DNA of 64,000 bases. Origin: Burkholderia ubonensis (GTDB lineage Bacteria; Pseudomonadota; Gammaproteobacteria; Burkholderiales; Burkholderiaceae). The position numbers and the translations under genes are program-made. The notes beneath the pieces are model-generated. The model searched no databases. It saw nothing but the letters and a program-made list of their open reading frames with translations, and was not told the DNA's origin. This document shows positions 16,491 to 25,168 of this stretch, in pieces (the first letter of the stretch is position 1; the number at the start of each line of letters is the position of its first letter). The DNA is taken from positions 1,178,001 through 1,242,000 of the forward strand of contig NZ_CP013420.1 in the NCBI RefSeq assembly GCF_001718695.1. Reading direction: 5' to 3'.

Positions 16491-18497
16491 ATGACCAAAA
16501 CCCTTTCAGTACCGGCCACGGCGGCGGCCAGCACGTTCGTCTATCGGCCGGACATTGACGGCCTGCGCGCCTTCGCGGTGCTCGCTGTTGTCGTCTTCCA
16601 TGCATTTCCGTCCGTGCTACCGGGCGGCTTCGTCGGCGTCGACGTCTTCTTCGTCATTTCCGGCTACTTGATCACCGGCATCCTGCTCGCCGATCTAGGG
16701 ACAGACCGATTCTCCTTCCGCCATTTCTACGCACGGCGGATTCGTCGGATCTTCCCGGCACTGATCGTGGTGCTGCTCGCGACCTATGGGATGGGCTGGT
16801 TCAGCCTGTACGGCGACGAATATCGCGAGCTCGCCAAACACATCGTCGCTGGCGCAGGGTTTGTGTCCAACTGGGCATCGTGGACTGAAGCCGGGTATTT
16901 CGATCAGGCGGCAGAAGCCAAGCCGCTGCTGCACCTGTGGTCGCTGGGCGTCGAGGAACAGTTCTACATCGTCTGGCCGCTCCTGCTGTGGGCAGCCTAC
17001 AAGGCCAGACGCATCGGATGGGTGTGTGCCGCCATCGGGCTGGCATCGTTCGTCATGAACGTCGCGCTTGTCGGCCACCATCCGTCTGCCGCCTTCTACT
17101 GGCCGATCACGCGCATGTGGGAACTGCTGGCCGGCGCAGCGCTGGCGATCAGTGCCGCGCACGTCCGGATTATTGGCGGCTGGGCCAATGTGCTGTCGGG
17201 TGCCGGCGCCCTGTTGTGTCTTTCGTCGTTCGCGTTCGTGAATTCCCAGGCGGCGTTCCCCGGCTGGCGGGCGCTGTTACCCGTCGCCGGCACAGTCGGG
17301 CTCGTTGCCGCCGGTCGAGATGGCTGGTTCAACCGGTACGTGCTCGCGCATCCCCTATCGGTCTGGTTCGGTAGGATCAGCTACGCGCTGTATCTGTGGC
17401 ACTGGCCGCTGCTGTCGTTCGCGTTCATCGTGGCGGGTCGGACGCCCTCGTCGGCCGTGCGAGGCACGTTACTGATTACCGCCGTCGTGCTGGCATGGCT
17501 GACGACTATGATCGTCGAGCGCCCCGTGCGCTTCGGTCCGGCAAGGGTGTGGAAGATCGCCGCGCCGTGCCTATTAATGCTCGGCATCGCCTATCTCGGC
17601 GGCATGACGTACGTGCGCGGCGGTCTGGGCTTTCGCAAGGGCTACAGCCCGGATGCCGACGTGACGACTGCCAAGCTCGGCGCAGGTCATGAGTTCGTCA
17701 ACGCCATGTGCGGCGTGTCACCTGACGACCAGCGATTGTTTCCGTTCTGCGCGACCGACAAGCGCGTGCGCTCCCATTTCGCCGTGTGGGGCGACAGCAA
17801 AGCCGACGCGCTGTATTGGGGCCTCGTGCGTGAATCGGCACCCGGCGAAGGCTGGACGCTGATTGCGCGCCCGAGCTGCGCACCGATGGCGGGCGTCTGG
17901 CGCACGTCGTCGAACGCCGGTGACGATCCGGCGCTGTGTCGCGCCGCCAACGACGAGGCGCTGCGCATGTTGCTGGGCACGCCCGAACTCAAGACCGTCG
18001 TGCTCGTGATGACCGACCGCGACGTGATCGGGCAGACGTTCGCCGTCGACGGGCAATCCAGCGCCAGCCCCAGAGCCGCGCTCGATGGCGTCGACCAGGT
18101 GGTGACGGCGCTCGAACACGCCGGCCGGCGCGTGGCGCTGGTGCTCGACAACCCGCGTCTACGCGATCCGCGACAGTGCATGGACCGCCGCCCGCTCGCG
18201 TGGCCCTTCGTGCGACACGCTCTCGGCGTGACGGACATGAGCGCAGCACAACGCTGCGCGATCGGCTACCGCGACCACGTGACGCGCATGGCCCCGTTCA
18301 CGGCGCTCGTCGACGACCTGAAACGTCGCCATCCGGCACTGCTCGTCTACGACCCGGCGGCCGCGCTGTGCGACGCGAAGCGCGGTGTCTGCCCGATGAC
18401 GATGGACGGGCATTACCTCTACAGCTACGGCGATCACCTGTCCGATTACGGAAACGGGCTCGTCGCCAAGCAGTTCCTGCCGCTCCTGCGTCGCTGA
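16491..18497 (+). CDS. OafA/YrhL-type acyltransferase with SGNH domain
   Basis: The 668-aa protein begins with the acyltransferase-3 signature YRPDIDGLRAFAVLAVVVFH, followed by FVGVDVFFVISGYLIT, FYARRIRRIFPAL and a conserved LWSLGVEEQFYI. Ten or so membrane spans run to about residue 380. The C-terminal periplasmic part is an SGNH-hydrolase-like domain: block I AVWGDSKADAL and block V HYLYSYGDHLSDYG. Family members transfer acetyl or other acyl groups to O-antigen or other surface polysaccharides. Such genes on islands and phages often change the receptor and so block superinfection; that role here is inference. It is divergent from the XRE gene and followed by a terminator. Confidence 0.85.
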   Translation: MTKTLSVPATAAASTFVYRPDIDGLRAFAVLAVVVFHAFPSVLPGGFVGVDVFFVISGYLITGILLADLGTDRFSFRHFYARRIRRIFPALIVVLLATYGMGWFSLYGDEYRELAKHIVAGAGFVSNWASWTEAGYFDQAAEAKPLLHLWSLGVEEQFYIVWPLLLWAAYKARRIGWVCAAIGLASFVMNVALVGHHPSAAFYWPITRMWELLAGAALAISAAHVRIIGGWANVLSGAGALLCLSSFAFVNSQAAFPGWRALLPVAGTVGLVAAGRDGWFNRYVLAHPLSVWFGRISYALYLWHWPLLSFAFIVAGRTPSSAVRGTLLITAVVLAWLTTMIVERPVRFGPARVWKIAAPCLLMLGIAYLGGMTYVRGGLGFRKGYSPDADVTTAKLGAGHEFVNAMCGVSPDDQRLFPFCATDKRVRSHFAVWGDSKADALYWGLVRESAPGEGWTLIARPSCAPMAGVWRTSSNAGDDPALCRAANDEALRMLLGTPELKTVVLVMTDRDVIGQTFAVDGQSSASPRAALDGVDQVVTALEHAGRRVALVLDNPRLRDPRQCMDRRPLAWPFVRHALGVTDMSAAQRCAIGYRDHVTRMAPFTALVDDLKRRHPALLVYDPAAALCDAKRGVCPMTMDGHYLYSYGDHLSDYGNGLVAKQFLPLLRR

Positions 18498-18592
18498 CCG
18501 GTGGTCATGGCCGCCTGTCCGCATGCTTGCGCACCATTTAGTGCCTTTGGTTCTGGCAAACATCACCCTCGGATCGCCAGAACCATTTCGTC

Positions 18593-18618
18593 GGCCGGTT
18601 CGCCGGTCGGCCCTTTTT
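18593..18618 (+). terminator. Rho-independent terminator
   Basis: GGCCGG-TTCG-CCGGTCGGCC followed by CTTTTT, about 95 bases after the acyltransferase stop and before the lipoprotein gene. Confidence 0.65.
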
Positions 18619-18681
18619 ATTCCGTGGGCCGATCTCGTCCCGCAATCCACGTACTTCGCAATCGTCAACCAAGGAAGCCCC

Positions 18682-18999
18682 ATGAAAAAGCTTATTGCCT
18701 CGCTGTGCGCCGTACTCGCACTGGCCGGCTGCTCGGACAGTCACCTGAAGATCAAGCTGACCAACAACCCTGCCTTTCCTGATATTCCACGCCTGCGACT
18801 CACGGCCGTCGATCAGAACGTGACCGTCAACGGTGTCGAGATCAATGATGGGGATTGCCCGCTGAACATGGTGGAACGCTTTCCGCGAACCATCACGAAA
18901 GGCACGAGCGATACCGTCGACATCCTGTCGTCGTGTGAACGCGTCTCGAAGGCTGCGATTACCACGGACGACGGCACGTTCAATTTCACGTTCCACTGA
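18682..18999 (+). CDS. Small lipoprotein
   Basis: ATG 18682, preceded by AAGGAAG, encodes 105 aa. The start MKKLIASLCAVLALAGC is a type II signal peptide with lipobox LAGC (Cys17). The mature part is beta-rich (LRLTAVDQNVTVNGVEI) with two further cysteines that may form a disulphide (GDCPLN, SSCERV). It should be an outer- or inner-membrane lipoprotein facing the periplasm. No known domain. The terminator just upstream suggests its own promoter. Confidence 0.65.
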   Translation: MKKLIASLCAVLALAGCSDSHLKIKLTNNPAFPDIPRLRLTAVDQNVTVNGVEINDGDCPLNMVERFPRTITKGTSDTVDILSSCERVSKAAITTDDGTFNFTFH

Positions 19000-19095
19000 C
19001 CTCAATCCGCTGTCTTTTCCTGCGCTCATCACGTGCGCACAACCCGGTCGGTCCGTCCTTGTGACACGAGCCGCCCATCTTCAATGAGCCCTAGA

Positions 19096-19446
19096 ATGAA
19101 AAAATCCGCTGTCGCCCTTTCGATCGCTCTTCTGCTCTCGCTGCCCGTATACGCGGCGAACAACATCGGTCAGTGTGTTTATCCGAAAACCAAGGTCGGA
19201 GCCAATGGCAACCTCGTCTTCAAGCATCCGATCTATGTCCTCGATGCGCCAAATGCCACTGCCCAGAAACGCGCACTAACCGCGTTCGCGGCCTTCACCG
19301 TGAAGGCCGAAGCGCCCGGCGGCTTCGTTAAGCTCGTCACCGTGCCAAACTACGATCTGCCTAATCCGAACAGCGTCGCCGGCAAAGTCATCGGTTGGGC
19401 AAAGCTGTCGGACTTCGATCAACAGGATCTGCGCAACTGCAACTGA
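19096..19446 (+). CDS. Small secreted/periplasmic protein
   Basis: ATG 19096 gives 116 aa; an in-frame ATG at 19084 would add MSPR. MKKSAVALSIALLLSLPVYA is a type I signal peptide, cleaved before ANNIGQC. The mature protein has two cysteines (GQCVYPKTK and the C-terminal RNCN), likely joined by a disulphide, and looks like an SH3-like beta fold (GWAKLSDFDQ). It follows the lipoprotein in the same direction and ends with a strong hairpin. No function assigned. Confidence 0.6.
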   Translation: MKKSAVALSIALLLSLPVYAANNIGQCVYPKTKVGANGNLVFKHPIYVLDAPNATAQKRALTAFAAFTVKAEAPGGFVKLVTVPNYDLPNPNSVAGKVIGWAKLSDFDQQDLRNCN

Positions 19447-19464
19447 CGATCCAATAAAGGATGG

Positions 19465-19507
19465 GGCGTGCCGGAAGGCACGCCGCCGTATCCTAACCTT
19501 CTCTTTT
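19465..19507 (+). terminator. Strong hairpin, probable terminator
   Basis: GGCGTGCC-GGAA-GGCACGCC is a perfect eight-base stem with a GGAA tetraloop, 18 bases after the stop at 19446. The T-rich tract (CTCTTTTT) comes about 15 bases after the stem, so termination is likely but not textbook. Confidence 0.5.
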
Positions 19508-19616
19508 TGCAGCGAAACCGAACGATCATCACCCGCAACGACAGACCGTCGAACCACCTAGACGGCGGCGACCTAGTGCATCGCCAGACTCGCGCGCTCC
19601 GGCAAGGCAAAAAGCG

Positions 19617-19838
19617 CTACTCAGCCTCTAGAAACCATCGCACCCACTCGACGCCTCGCTCGATCCCGTCGACTGTCCATACGTACGTGCCGAGTTCTGG
19701 ATCGAAAAAGACATCGACCACCGATGTTCCGACCGACGCCGTGGCACCACGTATTCGCCTAGTACTACCATCGCGATTGATGACCGTGATTCCCGCGCGA
19801 GCTGCGGCCGACAGCGCCTCTACCGTTGGAGCGCCCAT
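19617..19838 (-). CDS. Hypothetical 73-aa protein
   Basis: ATG 19838 is preceded on the minus strand by AAAGGTGG. The product (MGAPTVEALSAAARAGITVI ... DGSTRRIRG ... GTYVWTVDGIERGVEWVRWF) has a balanced composition unlike a chance frame. There is no signal, membrane span or known motif. It is convergent with the secreted-protein gene. The coding potential is plausible rather than certain. Confidence 0.35.
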   Translation of the reverse strand: MGAPTVEALSAAARAGITVINRDGSTRRIRGATASVGTSVVDVFFDPELGTYVWTVDGIERGVEWVRWFLEAE

Positions 19839-20270
19839 GGGGACCACCTTTCGATTTGGAAACGCATTGAAATAGCGCGAGCTATCAAGATAGTCGGGGA
19901 GTCACCGTTCGGCAAAGAACCGATGAACTTCGTCTATCGGTCCCGCTGTCCGGAATGCGGTCGCTTCGCCCCGCAAGCGTGGTGGGCACACGACCCCGGC
20001 CTCTTGCTCTAATCCATGCGCTGATCACTCCGCATGTCCCCAGCCTCGAATCCGCCGTCGCCCCGTTCCCGAGGCACTGTCTGGCTGCTGCGACCCGTTT
20101 GATAGCATGCGAATGCTCCTCACCGCGAGCACCTGATACGCCCTGACTCGTAGCCGACCATCTCAATCAGTACGGTTCATAAGTTTAAATAGGGCAGCAT
20201 ACCCCTGGTTCTATCCAAGATTTCCCCAAGCCTTGGCATAATCTCGGGCACACCCCTATTTGCCGCACAC
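19839..20270. other. Upstream region of the methyltransferase operon
   Basis: About 430 bases without a convincing gene. It must contain the promoter of the restriction-like operon starting at 20271. No clear operator, repeat or terminator was found. Confidence 0.4.
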
Positions 20271-23054
20271 ATGAACGCAGTCGAAATCGAAGCCGCCGTC
20301 TCCCAGTTGGCCGAAGCACCATTTGACGCGGAAGAGTTTCCGTACGCCTTCCTCGCCGCCTTCGGGAACAAAGACACCACGATCGCCCGCCTCCGCAAGG
20401 GTGACACCAACAAATCAGATGTTCCTGGCGGGGTCCTGCAACGCAACAACATCCACCTCGCGACCTGTGCGACCGGTCAGGTCAACGCGACGTTGAACGC
20501 CCTACGCGCGAGCCCCGAAACAACGAGGAGCAAGGTTAAATTCATCCTGGCGACGGACGGCGACACCCTCGAAGCAGAAGAGCTGGTCAGTGGCGAGACA
20601 ATTGCCAGTGAATACGCAAAGTTCGCCAGCCACTTCGGCTTCTTCCTGCCCCTCGCCGGCATCTCGACAATCAGGGAAATCAAGGATAGTGCGGTCGACG
20701 TTCGAGCAACTGGCCGCCTAAATAAGCTCTACCTAGAACTTCTGAAGGAAAATTCAGATTGGGCGACGGATGAACGTCGGCAGGACATGAATCACTTCAT
20801 GGCGCGCCTCATCTTCTGTTTCTTCGCCGAAGACACCGGGATTTTTGATGGTCGAGGGCTGTTCACGAAGACCGTCGATCGTATGAGCGATGCGGCGTCG
20901 GGCAATACCCATGAAGTGATCAGCACGATTTTCCAGGCGATGAACGTGCCGACCAAGGACAGCAGTGCCCGTGTGAAGGCAAAAATCCCCGGGTGGGCTG
21001 ACGTCTTCCCGTACGTGAACGGCGGGTTGTTCGGCGGCAGCAACAACGTACCGCGCTTCACGCGCATGGCCCGAACCTACTTGCTGCACGCCGGCCAACT
21101 GGACTGGCACGAAATCAATCCGGACATCTTCGGTTCGATGATCCAAGCGGTCGCCGACGACGAGGAACGTGGCTCACTCGGTATGCACTACACGAGCGTG
21201 CCGAACATCCTGAAAGTGCTCAACCCGCTGTTCCTCGACGACCTCCGCGCGCAACTGGAAGCCGCAAGCGACAACAAAGCGAAGTTGCTGAACCTGCGCA
21301 AGCGCATGGCACGCATTCGCGTGTTCGATCCAGCGTGCGGTTCGGGTAACTTCCTGGTCATCGCGTACAAGCAGATGCGCGAGATCGAGGCCGAAGTCAA
21401 TCGCCGCCGTGAGGAGCCTGATCTACGATCAGCCATCCCATTGACCAACTTTCGTGGGATCGAGCTTCGTAGTTTCCCCGCCGAGATTGCACGTCTCGCG
21501 CTTATCATCGCCGAATATCAGTGCGACGTGCTGTATCGCGGCCAGATGCAGGCCGTGCAGGACTTCCTACCGCTCGAATCCGAGAACTGGATCACGAATG
21601 GCAACGCACTTCGACTCGATTGGTTGGCGCTCTGCCCGCCCACCGGAACGGGCGTAAAGGTCGTCTCGGATGACCTCTTCGAGACCCCACTTGATCAGCC
21701 GGAAATCGACTTCGAGAACGAAGGTGGCGAAACGTATATCTGTGGCAATCCGCCATATAAAGGCAGTAAATGGCAAACGGATGAGCAGAAGGGTGATCTG
21801 GCGAGGGCTTGGGTCAAGCATCCGAATCTTGCGAAGAACACAGACTATGTAACGGGCTGGTTCGCGAAGTTTTTTGAATACGCAGATAGCGTGCCAAATG
21901 CTGTCGGCGCGTTCGTAGCAACGAACAGCATTTGCCAAGGACAACAGGCGATTGAAATATGGCCCGCCGCCTTTGATCGCGGTTTTGAAATTAGATTTGC
22001 GCATACGTCTTTTAAGTGGGCAAATCTGGCCAGCAAAAATGCTGGCGTGACCGTCGTCGTAATCGGGCTTGGAAAACATTCAACGGGTTCAAAAAGGCTC
22101 TATCAAGATGACTTGGTGAAGGATAGCTCCGTAATCGGCCCGTACCTGGTCCCCAATAGCCTGGCCTACGTGATAAAGGCAAGCTCTCCTATCGGAGAGC
22201 AATCCCCAATGTCATTCGGCAACATGCCTCGGGATGGCGGGCACTTACTTCTGGATCGCAACCTCGCAACCAATCTGATGACAGACGAGGCGGTACGACC
22301 GTATCTCAGACTCTTCATGGGATCCGATGAACTCATCAAGGGTAAGCAGCGATATTGTTTGTGGATTCGAGACGATGAAAAGGACAGCGCGATCGAAAGT
22401 CGCTTCATCGCAGATCGGTTGAAGCTGGTCGCCGAATGTCGAAGTCAATCTAACGCCGATTCCACAAGGCAGTTTGCAAAAAAGCCATATCGATTCGTGC
22501 AAATAGCCGGGACTGCTAAGGACACTGCAATTGTTGTCGCAACTGTCTCATCCGAATCCAGAGAATATCTACCGGTTTCCTTTGTGTCCGCGAACACGAT
22601 CATTAGCAATCTTGCTTTTGCACTTTACGACGCTCCATTATGGAATCTCGCGCTGATCGCATCAAAGTTACATTGGGTATGGATAGGGACAGTGTGCTCA
22701 AGAATGCGAACAGATTTTAGATATTCCAATACAATCGGCTGGAACACGTTCCCCGTGCCGACACTCACGGAGCAAAATAAAGCCGACCTGACAAGATGCG
22801 CCGAGGACATCCTGCTTGCTCGTGAAGCGCACTTCCCGGCGACGATCGCTGACCTTTACGATCCCGATGCCATGCCGGAGAATTTGCGTCGCGCTCACGA
22901 GCGCAACGACGAAGTGCTCGAACGCATTTACATCGGGCGCAGGTTCCGCAACGACACCGAACGACTGGAAAAACTGTTCGACCTATATACGAAGATGACA
23001 GCGGCGAAAGCGAAGCCGGCCAAGAAAACCATTCGAGCACGGAAAACCGCGTAA
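20271..23054 (+). CDS. Class I DNA methyltransferase (MmeI/type IIG-like) of a three-gene restriction-like system
   Basis: The 927-aa protein has an N-terminal region of about 320 residues, including FMARLIFCFFAEDTGIF, a pattern typical of MmeI-like enzymes. SAM-binding motif I FDPACGSGNF follows at 352-361 and catalytic NPPY at 493-496. A target-recognition-like region spans about 600-830, and a basic tail ends in KKTIRARKTA. The order motif I, NPPY, recognition domain indicates gamma-type N6-adenine methylation. I see no clear PD-ExK nuclease motif in the N-terminus, so DNA cleavage would have to come from another subunit. The stop overlaps the helicase ATG by one base (TAATG). Base composition falls at about 22.0-22.7 kb, inside the recognition region, suggesting that the specificity part was exchanged by recombination. 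Confidence 0.85.
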   Translation: MNAVEIEAAVSQLAEAPFDAEEFPYAFLAAFGNKDTTIARLRKGDTNKSDVPGGVLQRNNIHLATCATGQVNATLNALRASPETTRSKVKFILATDGDTLEAEELVSGETIASEYAKFASHFGFFLPLAGISTIREIKDSAVDVRATGRLNKLYLELLKENSDWATDERRQDMNHFMARLIFCFFAEDTGIFDGRGLFTKTVDRMSDAASGNTHEVISTIFQAMNVPTKDSSARVKAKIPGWADVFPYVNGGLFGGSNNVPRFTRMARTYLLHAGQLDWHEINPDIFGSMIQAVADDEERGSLGMHYTSVPNILKVLNPLFLDDLRAQLEAASDNKAKLLNLRKRMARIRVFDPACGSGNFLVIAYKQMREIEAEVNRRREEPDLRSAIPLTNFRGIELRSFPAEIARLALIIAEYQCDVLYRGQMQAVQDFLPLESENWITNGNALRLDWLALCPPTGTGVKVVSDDLFETPLDQPEIDFENEGGETYICGNPPYKGSKWQTDEQKGDLARAWVKHPNLAKNTDYVTGWFAKFFEYADSVPNAVGAFVATNSICQGQQAIEIWPAAFDRGFEIRFAHTSFKWANLASKNAGVTVVVIGLGKHSTGSKRLYQDDLVKDSSVIGPYLVPNSLAYVIKASSPIGEQSPMSFGNMPRDGGHLLLDRNLATNLMTDEAVRPYLRLFMGSDELIKGKQRYCLWIRDDEKDSAIESRFIADRLKLVAECRSQSNADSTRQFAKKPYRFVQIAGTAKDTAIVVATVSSESREYLPVSFVSANTIISNLAFALYDAPLWNLALIASKLHWVWIGTVCSRMRTDFRYSNTIGWNTFPVPTLTEQNKADLTRCAEDILLAREAHFPATIADLYDPDAMPENLRRAHERNDEVLERIYIGRRFRNDTERLEKLFDLYTKMTAAKAKPAKKTIRARKTA

Positions 23055-25168
23055 TGTGCAACGAAGAGACCAAGCGTTATTCCATCCCAACCGTCTCGAT
23101 CAAGACGGATCGAACGGGGGCGTCCAGCAAATCGAACGCATTGGGTATGCGTCCCATGCAGGAACGCGCCTACGCAAGACGGGGCGAACAATACCTGTTG
23201 ATCAAGTCGCCGCCGGCTTCCGGCAAGTCGCGCGCGTTGATGTTCATCGCGCTCGACAAGTTGACGAACCAGGGCATCAAGCAAGCCCTGATCGTGGTGC
23301 CCGAGCGCTCGATCGGTGGCAGTTTTGCCGACGAACCACTGTCCCAGTACGGCTTCTTCACCGATTGGGTGGTGAAACCGCAGTGGAACTTGTGCAACGC
23401 GCCTGGTGCGGACGACGTAAAGGTGGCTCCGTCCAAGGTTAAGGCCGTCGGCGAGTTCCTTGCCAGCGACGACAAAGTACTGGTCTGCACGCACGCCACG
23501 TTCCGGTTTGCCTACCAAGAACTTGGGCCAGCCGCGTTCGACCATCGTTTGATCGCGGTGGATGAGTTCCACCACGTTAGCAGCGACCAGGACAACATCC
23601 TGGGCCGGCAGTTGACCGAGTTGATTCAGCGGAACAAGGTGCACATGGTCGCGATGACCGGCTCCTACTTCCGTGGCGATGCCGAAGCCGTGCTGACACC
23701 GGACGACGAAGCGCGCTTCGATACGGTGACGTACACCTATTACGAGCAGCTGAACGGCTACGAGTATCTGAAATCACTCGACATCGGCTACTACTTCTAC
23801 ACCGGCCAGTACCTCGATGCGGTCATGCGGGTACTTGATCCGTCGTTGAAGACGATCGTGCACATCCCGAACGTCAACTCGCGCGAAAGCCTGAAGCAAA
23901 AGCACAAAGAGGTTGAGGGGATCATGGACGGTCTCGGCACCTGGAAAGGTACCGATCCCCAAACCGGCTTTCATCTTGTCGAGTTGCCCGAGGGCCGCGT
24001 GATCAAGGTTGCCGACCTGGTGGATGACGGGGATGGGCGCTCCGCTGTTCTGTCGGCGCTGAAAGACCCGAAGCAGAAGAACAATCGCGATCACGTCGAC
24101 ATCATCATCGCGCTCGGCATGGCGAAGGAAGGCTTCGACTGGATCTGGTGCGAGCACGCGCTGACCATTGGCTATCGCAACAGCCTGACGGAGATCGTTC
24201 AGATCATCGGTCGCGCCACCCGCGACGCGCCGGGCAAGGAAAGCGCGCACTTCACGAATCTGATCGCTGAACCGGACGCGTCCGAGGACATGGTGGCCGA
24301 TGCGATCAACGACACGTTGAAAGCGATCGCCGCAAGCCTGCTCATGGAGCAAGTCCTGGCGCCGCGCTTCGCGTTCACGCCCAAGAATGCCGGCGAGCAG
24401 CCTGGTTTCGACTACGGCCGCGAGGGTTACAAAGATGGTCAACTCAACGTCGGTGTGAACCACGACGACGGGCGCGTGCACGTCGAGGTCAAGGGTCTGG
24501 TCGAACCGAAGTCCGAGGAAGCGGCGCGCATCTGTCGCGAGGACATCAACGAAGTGCTCGCCTCGTTCGTGCAGAACAGCAAAACGCTCGAGCGCGGGTT
24601 GTTCGACCACGACAACACGATCCCTGAAGAACTCACGATCCTTCAGATGGGCAAGATCGTGCGCGAGAAGTATCCGCACCTAGAAGAGGACGATCAGGAG
24701 GCCGTGCGCCAATACGCGGTCGCAGCGCTGGCTTTCACGCAAAAGGCCAAGCAGGTCAAAATGCTGATTACCGACGAAGCAACCGGTGGGGTCGACGACG
24801 GTACGCCCAAAGCAAACCTTGCCCTCATTGAAGGGGTGAAGCAGTTTGCGATGAGCGTCACGGAACTGGACATCGACCTGATCGACCGGATCAACCCGTT
24901 CGACACCGCCTACGCGATTCTTGCGAAGGCGATGGACGAGAAAACCTTGAAGCAGGTGCAAGCCGTGATCGCGGCGCGCAAGATCAACATCCCTATCGAA
25001 GAGGCGCGCGAACTGGCGAAACGGGCCGTTGAGTTCAAGCGTGATCGCAATCGTCTGCCGGACATCAACGCCGCCGATCCGTGGGAGAAGCGCATGGCCG
25101 AGGGCATCGCGGTTCTTGCCCGCTACAAGGCGGCCGAGAAGAGGAAGGAAGGCAATGGCAACGCGTAA
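23054..25168 (+). CDS. SF2 helicase/translocase of the restriction-like system
   Basis: The 704-aa protein carries SF2 motifs: Walker A SPPASGKS (52-59), motif II DEFH (170-173) in LIAVDEFHHVS, a motif III-like MTGSYFR (about 201), and motif VI QIIGRATRD (383-391). The helicase core ends near residue 430. A C-terminal region of about 270 residues with charged helices (EEDDQEAVRQYAVAAL) has no recognised domain and may bind the partner proteins. The motif II form DEFH and overall plan resemble type III restriction or UvrB-like translocases. Its start overlaps the methyltransferase stop by one base, and its end overlaps the nuclease gene by 14, so the three proteins are probably made in fixed ratio and work as a complex. 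Confidence 0.85.
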   Translation: MCNEETKRYSIPTVSIKTDRTGASSKSNALGMRPMQERAYARRGEQYLLIKSPPASGKSRALMFIALDKLTNQGIKQALIVVPERSIGGSFADEPLSQYGFFTDWVVKPQWNLCNAPGADDVKVAPSKVKAVGEFLASDDKVLVCTHATFRFAYQELGPAAFDHRLIAVDEFHHVSSDQDNILGRQLTELIQRNKVHMVAMTGSYFRGDAEAVLTPDDEARFDTVTYTYYEQLNGYEYLKSLDIGYYFYTGQYLDAVMRVLDPSLKTIVHIPNVNSRESLKQKHKEVEGIMDGLGTWKGTDPQTGFHLVELPEGRVIKVADLVDDGDGRSAVLSALKDPKQKNNRDHVDIIIALGMAKEGFDWIWCEHALTIGYRNSLTEIVQIIGRATRDAPGKESAHFTNLIAEPDASEDMVADAINDTLKAIAASLLMEQVLAPRFAFTPKNAGEQPGFDYGREGYKDGQLNVGVNHDDGRVHVEVKGLVEPKSEEAARICREDINEVLASFVQNSKTLERGLFDHDNTIPEELTILQMGKIVREKYPHLEEDDQEAVRQYAVAALAFTQKAKQVKMLITDEATGGVDDGTPKANLALIEGVKQFAMSVTELDIDLIDRINPFDTAYAILAKAMDEKTLKQVQAVIAARKINIPIEEARELAKRAVEFKRDRNRLPDINAADPWEKRMAEGIAVLARYKAAEKRKEGNGNA

